Below, piece after piece: positions 52,926 through 63,092 of a DNA stretch of 64,000 bases; position 1 is the stretch's first letter; each line of letters begins with the position of its first letter. This stretch comes from Ignavibacteriota bacterium. Lineage in GTDB: Bacteria; Bacteroidota; Ignavibacteria; Ignavibacteriales; Melioribacteraceae. The stretch is taken from positions 1,882,001 to 1,946,000 of the forward strand of contig JADJGF010000001.1 in the NCBI GenBank assembly GCA_016708125.1, given 5' to 3'. The notes beneath the pieces were generated by a model. It saw only the letters and a program-made list of their open reading frames with translations. It did no database searches and was not told the origin of the DNA. A program made the translations under genes and the position numbers.

Positions 52926-54032
52926 TTAATTTTGATTTTTGAGCAATAATTCGGCGGCAGACGTAGCATTTAGTTTGCCGGAAATTAATTTTTCTTCAAC
53001 TTTTTTCAATTCCTTTTTAACTTTTTGATTATTATAAAAATCATTAATCAAACTTTCTTTAACCAGCGAGTGCATCCAATCTAGTGATTGTTTTTTTCTT
53101 ACCTCATAAAAAGAATTATTTGATTTTGTAATTTCCACAAATTTAAAAATCATTTCCCAAATTTCCGGAATACCGATTTCGCTTAATGCAGAAGCTGTTA
53201 AAACCCTAACTTCCCAATTTTTTGTAAAAGGCTGTAGATAATGAATTGCTGTTGCAAATTCAGTTTTAGCAATTTCTGATTTTTGTTTATTGTCGCCATC
53301 TGCTTTGTTAAAAACCAATGCATCGGAAATTTCAATTATTCCTTTTTTAATTCCTTGAAGTTCATCACCAGCTCCGGCAATCATTACAAGCAAGAAAAAA
53401 TCAACCATGGATCTTACCGAAATTTCACTTTGTCCAACGCCGACAGTTTCAATTAATATTATATCAAAACCGGCAGCTTCGCAAACCGTAATTGTTTCGC
53501 GAGTTTTTCTTGTAACTCCGCCTAAATTTCCCGCAGAAGGTGAAGGACGAATAAAACAATTTTTCTCCCGCGAAAGTTTTTCCATTCTTGTTTTATCGCC
53601 AAGAATACTTCCTTTTGAAACCGAACTGCTCGGATCAACAGTGAGAACAGCAACTTTGTGTCCACGCTCAATTAAGAATAAACCTAAAGATTCAATTAAA
53701 GTACTTTTGCCCGCACCGGGCACTCCGGAAATTCCAATCCTAATGGATTTCTCTGAATATGGAAGAAGTTTATTTAAAATTTGCTCAGCTTTTTCATGAT
53801 GTTTTTGTGAATTGCTTTCAACCAAAGTAATGCATCTTGCGAGAAGATTTCTATCATCGTTAATTACACCATTGAATAATTCATCAACCGAATTAATTTT
53901 TGTTTTTATGCTATTAAAATTTGTTACGGAATTATTTGAATTAATTTCCAAACCTTTTACAACATTTACAGCAAATTCTTCTCCGGCATTTTTCGGTGTC
54001 CAATCTGGTTTGTAAGTTCTGTCTTTTTTCAT
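52926..54032 (-). CDS. meaB: Methylmalonyl-CoA mutase-associated GTPase
   Basis: MeaB (ArgK family) is the G-protein chaperone that loads and protects the adenosylcobalamin of methylmalonyl-CoA mutase. 368 residues; P-loop GVPGAGKS (103-110), switch/Mg site DPSSSVSKGSILGDKTRM, G3-like ETVGVGQSE and base motif NKADGD, with a C-terminal dimerisation arm. Family length and order are complete. It belongs to the mutAB genes, about 3 kb upstream on the same strand, although a T9SS gene now separates them. Confidence 0.96.
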   Translation of the reverse strand: MKKDRTYKPDWTPKNAGEEFAVNVVKGLEINSNNSVTNFNSIKTKINSVDELFNGVINDDRNLLARCITLVESNSQKHHEKAEQILNKLLPYSEKSIRIGISGVPGAGKSTLIESLGLFLIERGHKVAVLTVDPSSSVSKGSILGDKTRMEKLSREKNCFIRPSPSAGNLGGVTRKTRETITVCEAAGFDIILIETVGVGQSEISVRSMVDFFLLVMIAGAGDELQGIKKGIIEISDALVFNKADGDNKQKSEIAKTEFATAIHYLQPFTKNWEVRVLTASALSEIGIPEIWEMIFKFVEITKSNNSFYEVRKKQSLDWMHSLVKESLINDFYNNQKVKKELKKVEEKLISGKLNATSAAELLLKNQN

Positions 54033-54291
54033 TTCTCAAAAATTAAAGGAAAATTGAAATTAAACGCTTATTATCAAAAAGAAATCTTCAATTAAAATTT
54101 CATTCAATAAAATCAATCTGCAGTATTGTGCAAATATACCGAAAAACAAGATTGAAAATTACTTGTATTGTTATGGTTTGATCTGCTTATTTACTTATCT
54201 AAAAAATTAACTATTGAATTAAAAAATATCTACACTTAATTTTAGTTTATACGATAATGTTAAATCTTCAAAAAAAATAGGAATTAAACTT

Positions 54292-57060
54292 ATGAATTTA
54301 TATCGGAAATTTGCATTCTTTTATCTGATTATTATTTTTATTACTGCACAAAATTATTATTCACAAGTTGATACTGCTTGGACGAAAAGCTTTAATTACG
54401 GAACTTATAATCGTGGTATTAGTGTATTTGAAACTGATGATAGTAGTTATTTGACTTTAGGATATACATCTTGGTCATCTTCTGAATCCATATTGATTAA
54501 AACGGATTTAATAGGCAATACAAAGTGGGTTAAGAAATTTAATAATTCGGTATATGGTAAATTCGATCATATGCAAGCAAGTAAGGACAGAAATTTTTAT
54601 GTAGTTGGGAATGGTTTCATTTCTACTAAACTATATAAATTTGACTTAGAAGGTAATATTAAATGGTCTTTGTTATTAAACAATTTTGATGGTAAAGATA
54701 CATTAAATATTTTTCCGGAAGATACACTTATTTACGTATCAGAAATAATTAATGATGAAAATAACGGCGTATATCTAATAGGAAAATATGGAGATCTTGA
54801 GCCTAAATTATGGATAGCAAGTGTAAATTCGGAAGGAAAATTTAATTGGGCAAAAATTATTCAAACAACTATGTGGGTAGATTCATACCATCTTCATTTT
54901 TTAAAATCCAGTGAGGGTTTTTTTATTGCCGGCAATGAACAAGCTGGATCAAACACTTTGTTTTTTTTATTGACAGACAAATTTGGCAATTTGCTCGTGG
55001 AAAAATCATATAGACCGGATGATGTTTTATCTCAATCTTTCAATTCAATTAGTTATGTTTTTAATGAATCCCAAGATAGCGGTTATGTTTTAACCGGAGA
55101 ACAAATGGGAAATTTAGCTTTAATCAGAACTGATTTATGGGGAAATGTTATTTGGGAAAAAACATATGATCGCTATACGCCAGCTATGCAATTTGGAAAT
55201 AAAGTTATTACTGTACCTTGGGGATATGTCATTATAGGCGGTACTGGTGATAATACAAATCCTAAAACATTTATTTTGAAAACGGATGGTGAAGGGAATA
55301 TTTTATGGGAAAATATATGTGATAATAGTTATGGTCAATCTATCATGTCAACTAATGATAATGGATATATTGCCTGTGGTACTAAGGCACAAAAAGATAT
55401 TTGGCTTTTTAAATTAAAATCTACACCATTAGCCGTAATAAATGGGGATAAAAATTGGTATGATCTTGATTGGGATGGAAAAGCTTTTGGTCAATTAGAT
55501 GGAGCCTCTAGTACTTCACCAAATGGATTTCAAATAGTTGGATATTCATGGTCGATAAACGATTCGATCGTTAGTACTGAAAGTATAGTTAACTTAGAAC
55601 TTCCAACCGGGTCAACTGAAATCAAACTCAAAGTGACTGATGAATATGGAATTTCCGCAGAAAAAGTATTTACTGTTCAAGTTTGTTCTTTCAAAATGGA
55701 AACAAACGGATCAATATCTTCATCAATCAGCACAATTGGTGACAGTATATTTTTTGCAACATCTACCGATGACCAAATTTATTGTTTTGATAGAAACAAT
55801 AATATTAAATGGTCACTTATGACCGGAGGAGACATTCAATCAACAACTACAATTGGCCCAGACAATAATATTTATGTCGGATCAAGTGATACAAGACTTT
55901 ATAATTTTGATTTGGAAGGAAATTTTTTATGGGATAAACCAGTTGGCGGAATAGTTACAGCTTCACCAGCAATTACCAAAAACGGAAATCTATATATTGG
56001 TACAAGTACAAACCGATTATATTCAATAAAAAGTGAAGACGGTTCAATAAAATGGAATTATCTTACAAGCGGTCCAATTAATTCATCTGCATCAGTCTCC
56101 AAGTTTGGAGAAATATATTTTGGCAGCAACGATCAATATTTTTATTCCCTCAAATCTTCCGGTGAACTAAACTGGAAATTCAAAACAAATGGAGAAATTC
56201 ATTCTTCACCAGCTTTAGATGCTTTTGGAAAAATTTATTTCGGAAGTAAAGATGGATATTTATATTCTCTCTCCAACTCTGGAGAAGTTGAATGGAAATA
56301 TAAAACAAATGGTGCAATTATTTCCTCCCCAGTATTGGATGAAAGTGGAAATATTTATTTTGGATCTGGTGATGGATATTTTTATTCCTTAAATAGTAAT
56401 GGTGAACTTTTATGGAAATTTAATTCGCAATCACCTGCTAATGGAAATCCGTCAATCGCTTTAAATGGTGATATTATATATGGCTGTGATGATGGAAGCA
56501 TTATTGCATTAAATAAAAATGGGGAAATGAAATGGAAATTTAAAGCTAATTCCGCTGTTCAAGGTGCTTCTTTAATTACTGCCGACGGAAGAGTTTATGT
56601 TGGAAGTAGTGATAATAATGTTTATGGTTTTATTGATCCCAAATACCAAAATATTTCTGAAGGCTTTTATGCTTTGCAATGGCCAACTTTTCAAAAAGAT
56701 TTTCAAAGAACCGGTTCACTTTATGATTCCGAAACTTCTATTAAATTAGATGAAAATAATTCAATAATTAATTCTTTCAATTTATTCCAAAACTATCCTA
56801 ATCCATTTAATCCGTCAACAATTATAAAATTTGAAATTGCTCAAGACGCCAAAGTTGTTTTCAATATTTTTAGTGTTACAGGTGAAAAGATAAAAACTAT
56901 ATCAGAAGATTTAAATAGTTCAGGCTATTACTCAGTTGAATGGAACGGCTTAAATGATAAGAATGAGCAAGTAGGAAGCGGCATTTACATTTTTCAAATG
57001 AATGCCTTTAGTGCAAATAATACTTTTTCAAAAAGTATAAAAATGTTAAAGTTGAAGTAA
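54292..57060 (+). CDS. Secreted PQQ-type propeller protein with PKD-like and T9SS domains
   Basis: A 922-residue exported protein, signal peptide about 1-24. Residues 30-380 contain repeats of about 50 with the style GNxxWxKxF (for example LIKTDLIGNTKWVKKFNNS), a first propeller. About 385-465 is a PKD-like sandwich (LPTGSTEIKLKVTDEYGIS). Residues 470-785 are tandem repeats of about 40 residues of the PQQ-propeller kind: SSPALDAFGKIYFGSKDGYL and three or more close copies. The end is a T9SS sorting domain (LFQNYPNPFNPSTI ... KSIKMLKLK). No catalytic residues are evident; a surface binding or adhesion role is possible. It stands alone between meaB and mutB on the opposite strand, and follows no operon. 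Confidence 0.85.
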   Translation: MNLYRKFAFFYLIIIFITAQNYYSQVDTAWTKSFNYGTYNRGISVFETDDSSYLTLGYTSWSSSESILIKTDLIGNTKWVKKFNNSVYGKFDHMQASKDRNFYVVGNGFISTKLYKFDLEGNIKWSLLLNNFDGKDTLNIFPEDTLIYVSEIINDENNGVYLIGKYGDLEPKLWIASVNSEGKFNWAKIIQTTMWVDSYHLHFLKSSEGFFIAGNEQAGSNTLFFLLTDKFGNLLVEKSYRPDDVLSQSFNSISYVFNESQDSGYVLTGEQMGNLALIRTDLWGNVIWEKTYDRYTPAMQFGNKVITVPWGYVIIGGTGDNTNPKTFILKTDGEGNILWENICDNSYGQSIMSTNDNGYIACGTKAQKDIWLFKLKSTPLAVINGDKNWYDLDWDGKAFGQLDGASSTSPNGFQIVGYSWSINDSIVSTESIVNLELPTGSTEIKLKVTDEYGISAEKVFTVQVCSFKMETNGSISSSISTIGDSIFFATSTDDQIYCFDRNNNIKWSLMTGGDIQSTTTIGPDNNIYVGSSDTRLYNFDLEGNFLWDKPVGGIVTASPAITKNGNLYIGTSTNRLYSIKSEDGSIKWNYLTSGPINSSASVSKFGEIYFGSNDQYFYSLKSSGELNWKFKTNGEIHSSPALDAFGKIYFGSKDGYLYSLSNSGEVEWKYKTNGAIISSPVLDESGNIYFGSGDGYFYSLNSNGELLWKFNSQSPANGNPSIALNGDIIYGCDDGSIIALNKNGEMKWKFKANSAVQGASLITADGRVYVGSSDNNVYGFIDPKYQNISEGFYALQWPTFQKDFQRTGSLYDSETSIKLDENNSIINSFNLFQNYPNPFNPSTIIKFEIAQDAKVVFNIFSVTGEKIKTISEDLNSSGYYSVEWNGLNDKNEQVGSGIYIFQMNAFSANNTFSKSIKMLKLK

Positions 57061-57163
57061 TAATATTATTGCATATTAACTTGAAGAAAATGCGAAGGTT
57101 TATTATAAATATACTTAATGATAATCATTTTTTTTGAATAAAAATTTTGGAACATTTGTTTAT

Positions 57164-57195
57164 AAAAACCGCAACATATTTGCTGCGGTTTTATT
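57164..57195. terminator. Bidirectional terminator between the PQQ protein and mutB
   Basis: AAAACCGCAACA and TGCTGCGGTTTT form a stem around ATATT with T residues on one side and A on the other. It lies between convergent genes. Confidence 0.85.
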
Positions 57196-57218
57196 TTATA
57201 TATGATTCAAAATAAAAA

Positions 57219-59402
57219 TTAACTGCTAAATCTTTCCTTGATAATTCCCATTACTTTAATTCCGGTTTCTGGAATTTTTGTTCCGGGACCAAAAATTGCG
57301 GAAGCTCCATTTTCGTATAGAAATTCATAATCTTGCTGGGGAATTACACCTCCAATAATTACAATTATATCTTCTCTTCCTAATTTTTTTAATTCTTCCA
57401 TTAATTGCGGTAGAAGAGTTTTGTGTCCCGCAGCTAACGAACTCATTCCAACTACATGAACATCATTTTCTACGGCTTGTTTTGCAGTTTCTTCGGGAGT
57501 TTGGAAAAGCGGACCAACATCAACATCAAATCCCATATCGGCATAAGCCGTTGAAACAACTTTTGCTCCGCGATCATGTCCGTCTTGTCCAATTTTTGCA
57601 ACTAAAATTCGCGGTCGGCGTCCTTCTAATTCAGCAAATTCATCAGTCAACTTTCTTGCTTTTTCAAACATTTCATTTTCATCATTCTTATATTCACTGC
57701 TATAAACTCCGGAAATTGTTCTTGTCACAGCTTTATATCTCCCGCTAACTTTTTCAATTGAATCAGAAATTTCTCCAAGCGTTGCTCTAACTCTGGCAGC
57801 TTTAATCGCTAAATCTAATAAATTTCCTTCTTTAGTTTCGGCACATTTTGTAATTGAATCTAAAGAATTTTTTACATCTTCTTCATTTCTAGATTTTTTA
57901 ATTTGATTTAATCTTTTTATTTGTGAAAGTCTTACAGCAGTATTGTCAACTTCAAGAATTTCAATTGGATCTTCTTTATCGAGTCTGAATTTATTTACGC
58001 CAACTATTGTTTCTTGTCCAGAATCAATTCTGGCTTGCCTTCTTGCAGAAGCTTCTTCAATCCGCATTTTTGGAATTCCGGCTTCAATAGCTTTTGTCAT
58101 TCCGCCAAGAGATTCAATTTCTAAAATATGATTCCAGCCTTTTTTAATAAGTGCATCGGTTAAATATTCAATCAAATATGAACCGCCCCAAGGATCAATC
58201 ACATTTGTAATTCCGGTTTCATGTTGTAAATAAAGCTGCGTATTACGTGCAATTCTTGCGGAAAAATCTGTGGGAAGTGCGATTGCTTCATCAAGTGAAT
58301 TTGTGTGTAAAGATTGAGTATGACCCAATGCCGCAGCCATCGCTTCAACACAAGTTCTCACAACATTATTATACGGATCTTGTTCGGTTAAACTCCAACC
58401 GGAAGTTTGCGAATGAGTTCTTAGCGACATTGATTTTGGATTTTTCGGATTAAACTGTTTTATAATAGTTGCCCATAAAACTCTTGCCGCGCGCATTTTT
58501 GCAATTTCCATAAAATAATTCATTCCCAATGCCCAAAAGAATGATAGGCGTGGAGCAAAAGTATCAACGGATAATCCGGCTTTAATTCCGGTTTTAACAT
58601 ATTCAAAACCATCTGCAAGAGTGTAAGCCATTTCTAAATCAGCAGTTGCTCCGGCTTCTTGCATATGATAGCCGGAAATACTTATTGAATTAAACTTCGG
58701 CATAAATTGCGATGTAAATTCAAAAATATCAGCAATTATTTTTATTGATTGTTCCGGCGGATAAATGTAAGTATTTCTTACCATGTATTCTTTTAGAATA
58801 TCATTTTGAATTGTTCCGGTTAATAATTCCGGTTTAACTCCTTGTTCCTCAGCGGCAACAATAAAAAATGCCATGATTGGTAAAACGGCTCCGTTCATCG
58901 TCATCGAAACCGACATTTTATCTAACGGAATTGAGTTGAATAAAATCTTCATATCTTCAACGGAATCAATTGCAACGCCGGCTTTGCCAACATCGCCAAC
59001 AACACGAGGATGATCCGAATCATATCCGCGATGTGTTGCAAGATCGAAAGCAACAGAAAGACCTTTTTGACCTTGCGCTAAATTTCTTCTATAAAATGCA
59101 TTACTTTCTTCCGCAGTTGAAAATCCGGCATATTGTCTAATTGTCCATGGACGAACTACGTACATTGTGCTGTATGGTCCGCGAAGAAATGGAGGAATGC
59201 CCGACAAAAAATTTAAATGTTCAAAATCCTTTAAATCTTCTTTTGTGAAAAGTGGATTTAGCGGAATTTGTTCCATCGTTTGAAAAATTAATTCTTCAGT
59301 TGATTTTCCTAAAGAATTTTCAAATTCCATTTTCCAGTCGGAATATGATTTTTTATCAAAACTTAAATTAAGATTTACATCTTTAAAGTTTGGCTTGTAC
59401 AT
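57219..59402 (-). CDS. mutB: Methylmalonyl-CoA mutase large (catalytic) subunit
   Basis: Adenosylcobalamin-dependent isomerase of succinyl-CoA and (R)-methylmalonyl-CoA. 727 residues: TIM-barrel with RPWTIRQYAGFSTAEESN and the substrate-binding SVSMTMNGAVLP and QTSGWSLT, then a linker and the B12-binding flavodoxin-like domain with the signature DGHDRG (607-612, lower axial ligand H609) and SSLAAGH/GGVIPQQDY. All are intact, so this is the active chain. Starts on the last base of mutA's stop (TAATG). Confidence 0.97.
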   Translation of the reverse strand: MYKPNFKDVNLNLSFDKKSYSDWKMEFENSLGKSTEELIFQTMEQIPLNPLFTKEDLKDFEHLNFLSGIPPFLRGPYSTMYVVRPWTIRQYAGFSTAEESNAFYRRNLAQGQKGLSVAFDLATHRGYDSDHPRVVGDVGKAGVAIDSVEDMKILFNSIPLDKMSVSMTMNGAVLPIMAFFIVAAEEQGVKPELLTGTIQNDILKEYMVRNTYIYPPEQSIKIIADIFEFTSQFMPKFNSISISGYHMQEAGATADLEMAYTLADGFEYVKTGIKAGLSVDTFAPRLSFFWALGMNYFMEIAKMRAARVLWATIIKQFNPKNPKSMSLRTHSQTSGWSLTEQDPYNNVVRTCVEAMAAALGHTQSLHTNSLDEAIALPTDFSARIARNTQLYLQHETGITNVIDPWGGSYLIEYLTDALIKKGWNHILEIESLGGMTKAIEAGIPKMRIEEASARRQARIDSGQETIVGVNKFRLDKEDPIEILEVDNTAVRLSQIKRLNQIKKSRNEEDVKNSLDSITKCAETKEGNLLDLAIKAARVRATLGEISDSIEKVSGRYKAVTRTISGVYSSEYKNDENEMFEKARKLTDEFAELEGRRPRILVAKIGQDGHDRGAKVVSTAYADMGFDVDVGPLFQTPEETAKQAVENDVHVVGMSSLAAGHKTLLPQLMEELKKLGREDIIVIIGGVIPQQDYEFLYENGASAIFGPGTKIPETGIKVMGIIKERFSS

Positions 59403-61558
59403 TATATTTGCCCTCCAATTTTGTTATAGAGGGAAGTGAGAATTTTCATTGCATCAGCTCCAAGAAAAATAAAATCATCAACACCGGATTTTTTATGCTG
59501 CTCAATTTGCTCTTTCGGATAACCAGCCAAAATTATTTGAATATTTTCATTTTTAGATTTTATTGCTTTCGTAATTTGCGGAACCAATTCCGGATATTTA
59601 TCATCAGTAGAGCAAATTGTAACAATCAATGTTCCGGAATCTAAAACATCGTTTATTAAATTTTCTATATCAGTATAACCGGGCGGATCAAAAACTTCAA
59701 AACCGCCAATTTCAAAAAATCCTTTTGAAAAATCAGCACGGGCTTTATAATCTTTAATTGTGCCCATGTTTGCCAAAAATACATTCGGCAAAAATCCGTT
59801 TTTAATTTTATAATTTCTGCTTAATTCTCTAATATTTTCAAAATCTTCGGAAGCTCTTTTTTGCTTCAATGGATTTATTCTTATTTCATTTTTGTTCGAT
59901 GAAGTTAAAGCGCTTGTAATTTCTCCGATTGTTGCGCCGTGTAAATATGCTTCCGACATAATATTTATGAGCTCAATCTCGGGATTGTTGGAAATTGAAT
60001 TTAGCTTTTTCATCACAATATCATGTTTTTCATTCGTTCCGTTTAGTCTAAATTTCTTTAAATATTCAGATCTCTTTTTATGAAATTCAGATTTATCAAT
60101 TACAATTTTCTCCAATGGTTTTTCATTAATATTCGCATACATATTCGTTCCAACAATTACAGCTTTGCGTTTGTTAATATCTTTACTTCTTTCTTCGTAA
60201 ACTTTTTCAATTTCATTTTGAATGAAATTATTTTTTAACGATTCTAAAATTCCACCTTCATTTTCAATTTTCTTAAAATATTCCCAAGCATTTTTTGCAA
60301 TTTCTTCGGTCAAACTTTCAATAAAATAAGAGCCGCCAGCCGGATCAATAACTTGATCCAAATGTGATTCTTCACGTAAAACTGTTTGCGTATTTCTTGC
60401 AATTCTTCGTGAAAAATTATCCGGAGTTCTGCTTGTTTTATCAAACGGCGAAGAAGTTATTCCATCAACACCGCCTAAAATTGCGCTAAAAGTTTGAGTT
60501 GTTGTTCGCAGTAAATTAACATAAGGATCCAATCCAGTATGATAAAAAGTTGTGTTCTTTGCGTTTATCTCAAATTCAAATTTGGAAGAGTCAATTCCAT
60601 AAGCATTTACGAAATTATTTAACAAAATTCTGATTGCACGAAATTTGCTAATTTCCATAAAATAATTTGTACTTATGCCAAATGTGAATTGTACTTTGTT
60701 AAAAATCACTTCCGGAGTTAAACCCAATTCAATTAATTTATTTGTGTAATAAGTTAGAACTGATAAAGCGATTGAAATTTCTTGAACCGAATTTGCTCCG
60801 CTATTTGCAAATGGTAAAGTATTAATTCCAATAACTTTTAAATTTGGAGAATTTTTTTCTGCCCAATCAATTGATAATTTCATAGAGTTGAAAATAAAAT
60901 TTTCGTCGTAATTTAATTTTCCGGTTTGAACAAATTCATAAATTGGATCGGCGGAAATTGCACCTTTTAATAATTTTACATCAATATTTTTCAAATCGAA
61001 ATATGATTTTATTAATGAAAGAAACGGTAATAAAATTATTCCAGTGTGAATTGAAAATGAAAATTTTGTAACATCAATATTTTTAAATAATCTTTCAACA
61101 CTTTTAATTGCAGAAATTGATAATCCGGAATCTCCAACATTTTTTTCTTCAGAATAATCAGCATCAATTCCTAATTTAGTTGCAGAATCCAAACTTATGT
61201 TAATACAATTTTGACCATTTTTTAGTGCATCAATTAAAGCTAAATTATATTCTTCGGCATCTGCAATATTAATTTCTTGATTTACTTTCCAACTTTTTTC
61301 AAAGTAACCGGATTTATTTTTTCCGCGAACAAAATTTTCATATCCCGGAAGTGAATCAACAAAATTCAGCTTTTGTAAATCTTCGTTTGTGTAAATTGGC
61401 TTTAGCTCAATCCCTTCATAAGTTTTTGTAAACATTTTTTTATCGTAAGAAGCGCCTTTTAATTCTTGCTCCACATTTGTTTTCCATTCTTCAAAAGTTG
61501 GCGAATGGAATTCTTTTGATAAATCTAATTTAGAAATTAACTTAATTTCATCAGACAT
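59402..61558 (-). CDS. mutA: Methylmalonyl-CoA mutase small subunit
   Basis: The 718-residue partner of MutB. It keeps the barrel and flavodoxin-like domains, but the B12 signature DxHxxG is absent (the site reads MGTIKDYKARADFSKGFFE), as in all small subunits of heterodimeric mutases, so it is structural rather than catalytic. The C-terminal DxxxV/LxGxxxK/SxG-like segments are degenerate. Upstream of mutB, overlapping by one base, and read as one transcript. Confidence 0.95.
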   Translation of the reverse strand: MSDEIKLISKLDLSKEFHSPTFEEWKTNVEQELKGASYDKKMFTKTYEGIELKPIYTNEDLQKLNFVDSLPGYENFVRGKNKSGYFEKSWKVNQEINIADAEEYNLALIDALKNGQNCINISLDSATKLGIDADYSEEKNVGDSGLSISAIKSVERLFKNIDVTKFSFSIHTGIILLPFLSLIKSYFDLKNIDVKLLKGAISADPIYEFVQTGKLNYDENFIFNSMKLSIDWAEKNSPNLKVIGINTLPFANSGANSVQEISIALSVLTYYTNKLIELGLTPEVIFNKVQFTFGISTNYFMEISKFRAIRILLNNFVNAYGIDSSKFEFEINAKNTTFYHTGLDPYVNLLRTTTQTFSAILGGVDGITSSPFDKTSRTPDNFSRRIARNTQTVLREESHLDQVIDPAGGSYFIESLTEEIAKNAWEYFKKIENEGGILESLKNNFIQNEIEKVYEERSKDINKRKAVIVGTNMYANINEKPLEKIVIDKSEFHKKRSEYLKKFRLNGTNEKHDIVMKKLNSISNNPEIELINIMSEAYLHGATIGEITSALTSSNKNEIRINPLKQKRASEDFENIRELSRNYKIKNGFLPNVFLANMGTIKDYKARADFSKGFFEIGGFEVFDPPGYTDIENLINDVLDSGTLIVTICSTDDKYPELVPQITKAIKSKNENIQIILAGYPKEQIEQHKKSGVDDFIFLGADAMKILTSLYNKIGGQI

Positions 61559-61723
61559 AATATTTCTCCAGAAACATAAAATTTTAGTATCGTAAAATAA
61601 ATAATTCCTAATTTTTTTAATTATAGAAAAATAACTTTGTTTTTATTATGTAGGATCTATCAATTGTTAGTATAAAAATAATTAGAGAAAGAACGATAAT
61701 ATTGTAAACTTGGGAATAAAAAA

Positions 61724-61960
61724 TTGTACGAAATTGAAACAACATATAAATTGATCAAAAAATTAATTGATGTGAAATTTGAATTAACTAACTGGGCGCG
61801 CGCTTCACGCGAAGGTGAATTTTCAGAAATTAATGGCAAACAAATGAATATTAAAGCGCTGGAAATTGATAATTTATTACGTGAAATTGGAACTGAATGG
61901 ATTACGGATTTTGAAGAAAATATGAAACTGAAAAATAAAATAGTAGAAAAAAAATTTTAG
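61724..61960 (+). CDS. Small protein of unknown function (78 aa)
   Basis: A short frame starting at TTG (61724) with GGGAAT about 9 nt upstream. Sequence is charged and helical, starting YEIETTYKLIKKLIDVKFEL and with no signal peptide. I recognise no family. Its stop overlaps the stop of the convergent CheB-like gene by four bases. It may be a real small gene, but TTG start and short length keep confidence low. Confidence 0.4.
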   Translation: MYEIETTYKLIKKLIDVKFELTNWARASREGEFSEINGKQMNIKALEIDNLLREIGTEWITDFEENMKLKNKIVEKKF

Positions 61961-62982
61961 GATAAAAGATCAGCAACATGTTTTGCAATTTTATTTAACG
62001 GCAATACTTGAGTTATACACCCAGTCTGAATTGCACTTTGCGGCATTCCCCAAACATCGCAGCTTTTTTCATCTTGAGCAATTGTGTAAGCATGATGTTC
62101 CGATAATTTTAATATTCCGTCAGTTCCGTCTTTTCCCATTCCGGTAAGAATTATTGCAATTGATTTTTCTTTACAAATTGCTGCAGCCGATCTAAAAAGA
62201 AAATTAATTGAAGGCTTACAACTTTGCTCGGGCTTAGAATCATTATGTATAATTATTAATTCATTATTTCTATTTTTCGCAATTTCAATATGAATTCCGC
62301 CGGGAGCAATATATACCGTATTGTTCTCGATTAGCATATTATTTTCCGCTAATAGAATTTTTTTTTCTGTTAAAGCACTTAAGGTCTCAACAAAAACATG
62401 AGAAAATTTCGCCATCATGTGCTGTACAATTATAATTGGAAGTTCAATATTTTCTAATAATTCCGGCAACAAAGTTCTTAAAGCTTTTGGTCCGCCCATT
62501 GAAACGCCAATAAAAACAGCACAATAATTATCAACAATTGGAACAATTATTTTCTTTTCAATATTTTTTTCAGCCGGCTCTGTTTTTGAAGAGTTTATAA
62601 TTTTATCAATAATTGGAAATAATTTTAATTGCAAATCTCTTAAAAGTAAATCACCATTTTTATTTAAAGTGGGAACATAACATGCTGTTAAATTTTTAAC
62701 AGATTTTAATAAATCTAAAGTTGATTGATTTTCATGATTGTAAAGCAGTATTATATTTGATAAAAATTTTCGATCACTGGTTAATTTTGTAAAAATTGTT
62801 ATATTGGTTTTTACCGATTCCGCGGTTATTATAATTATTTCAACATTTGAAAAGAATGGCAATTTTCCTAAACTTTCTATGCTACCGAACATATAAAGAT
62901 TAGAAACTTTTTTATGAGAAATAAGTGAATTTTTTATTTTTGCTCTTAAAGTAGCTGAAATATCAAATATTGCAATGTTCAA
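61957..62982 (-). CDS. CheB-type protein-glutamate methylesterase with degenerate receiver
   Basis: The C-terminal half (about 150-341) is a CheB methylesterase: nucleophile S161 in GVSMGGPKALR, H188 in VQHMMAKFS and D285 in TGMGKDGTDG, equivalent to the S164/H190/D286 triad of Salmonella CheB. It would remove methyl groups from chemoreceptors or deamidate them. The N-terminal ~120 residues have a receiver-like size, but the acidic pair is reduced to D7-I8 and no Asp lies in the phosphoacceptor region (residues 45-69), so control by phosphorylation is unlikely. No cheA, cheR or receptor gene is in this window, so it may serve another sensor system, such as CheB/CheR-PAS signalling. Confidence 0.85.
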   Translation of the reverse strand: MNIAIFDISATLRAKIKNSLISHKKVSNLYMFGSIESLGKLPFFSNVEIIIITAESVKTNITIFTKLTSDRKFLSNIILLYNHENQSTLDLLKSVKNLTACYVPTLNKNGDLLLRDLQLKLFPIIDKIINSSKTEPAEKNIEKKIIVPIVDNYCAVFIGVSMGGPKALRTLLPELLENIELPIIIVQHMMAKFSHVFVETLSALTEKKILLAENNMLIENNTVYIAPGGIHIEIAKNRNNELIIIHNDSKPEQSCKPSINFLFRSAAAICKEKSIAIILTGMGKDGTDGILKLSEHHAYTIAQDEKSCDVWGMPQSAIQTGCITQVLPLNKIAKHVADLLS

Positions 62983-63092
62983 TTTTATTTTTTGCTTTAT
63001 TATCGATTAAAATCTATTCTTTTGAATAAAAAATAAATTTTGAAATATTATTTTTAACTTAATTTATAATTTATTAAATAAAATATTATTAT

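Noticed and set aside
53407..53799. Plus-strand open frame opposite meaB
   Set aside because: An antisense shadow of the conserved GTPase; no ribosome-binding site or recognisable protein.
59402..61558. Loss of the B12-binding DxHxxG motif in mutA as a sign of inactivation
   Set aside because: Small subunits of heterodimeric methylmalonyl-CoA mutases normally lack it; the large subunit here has it intact.
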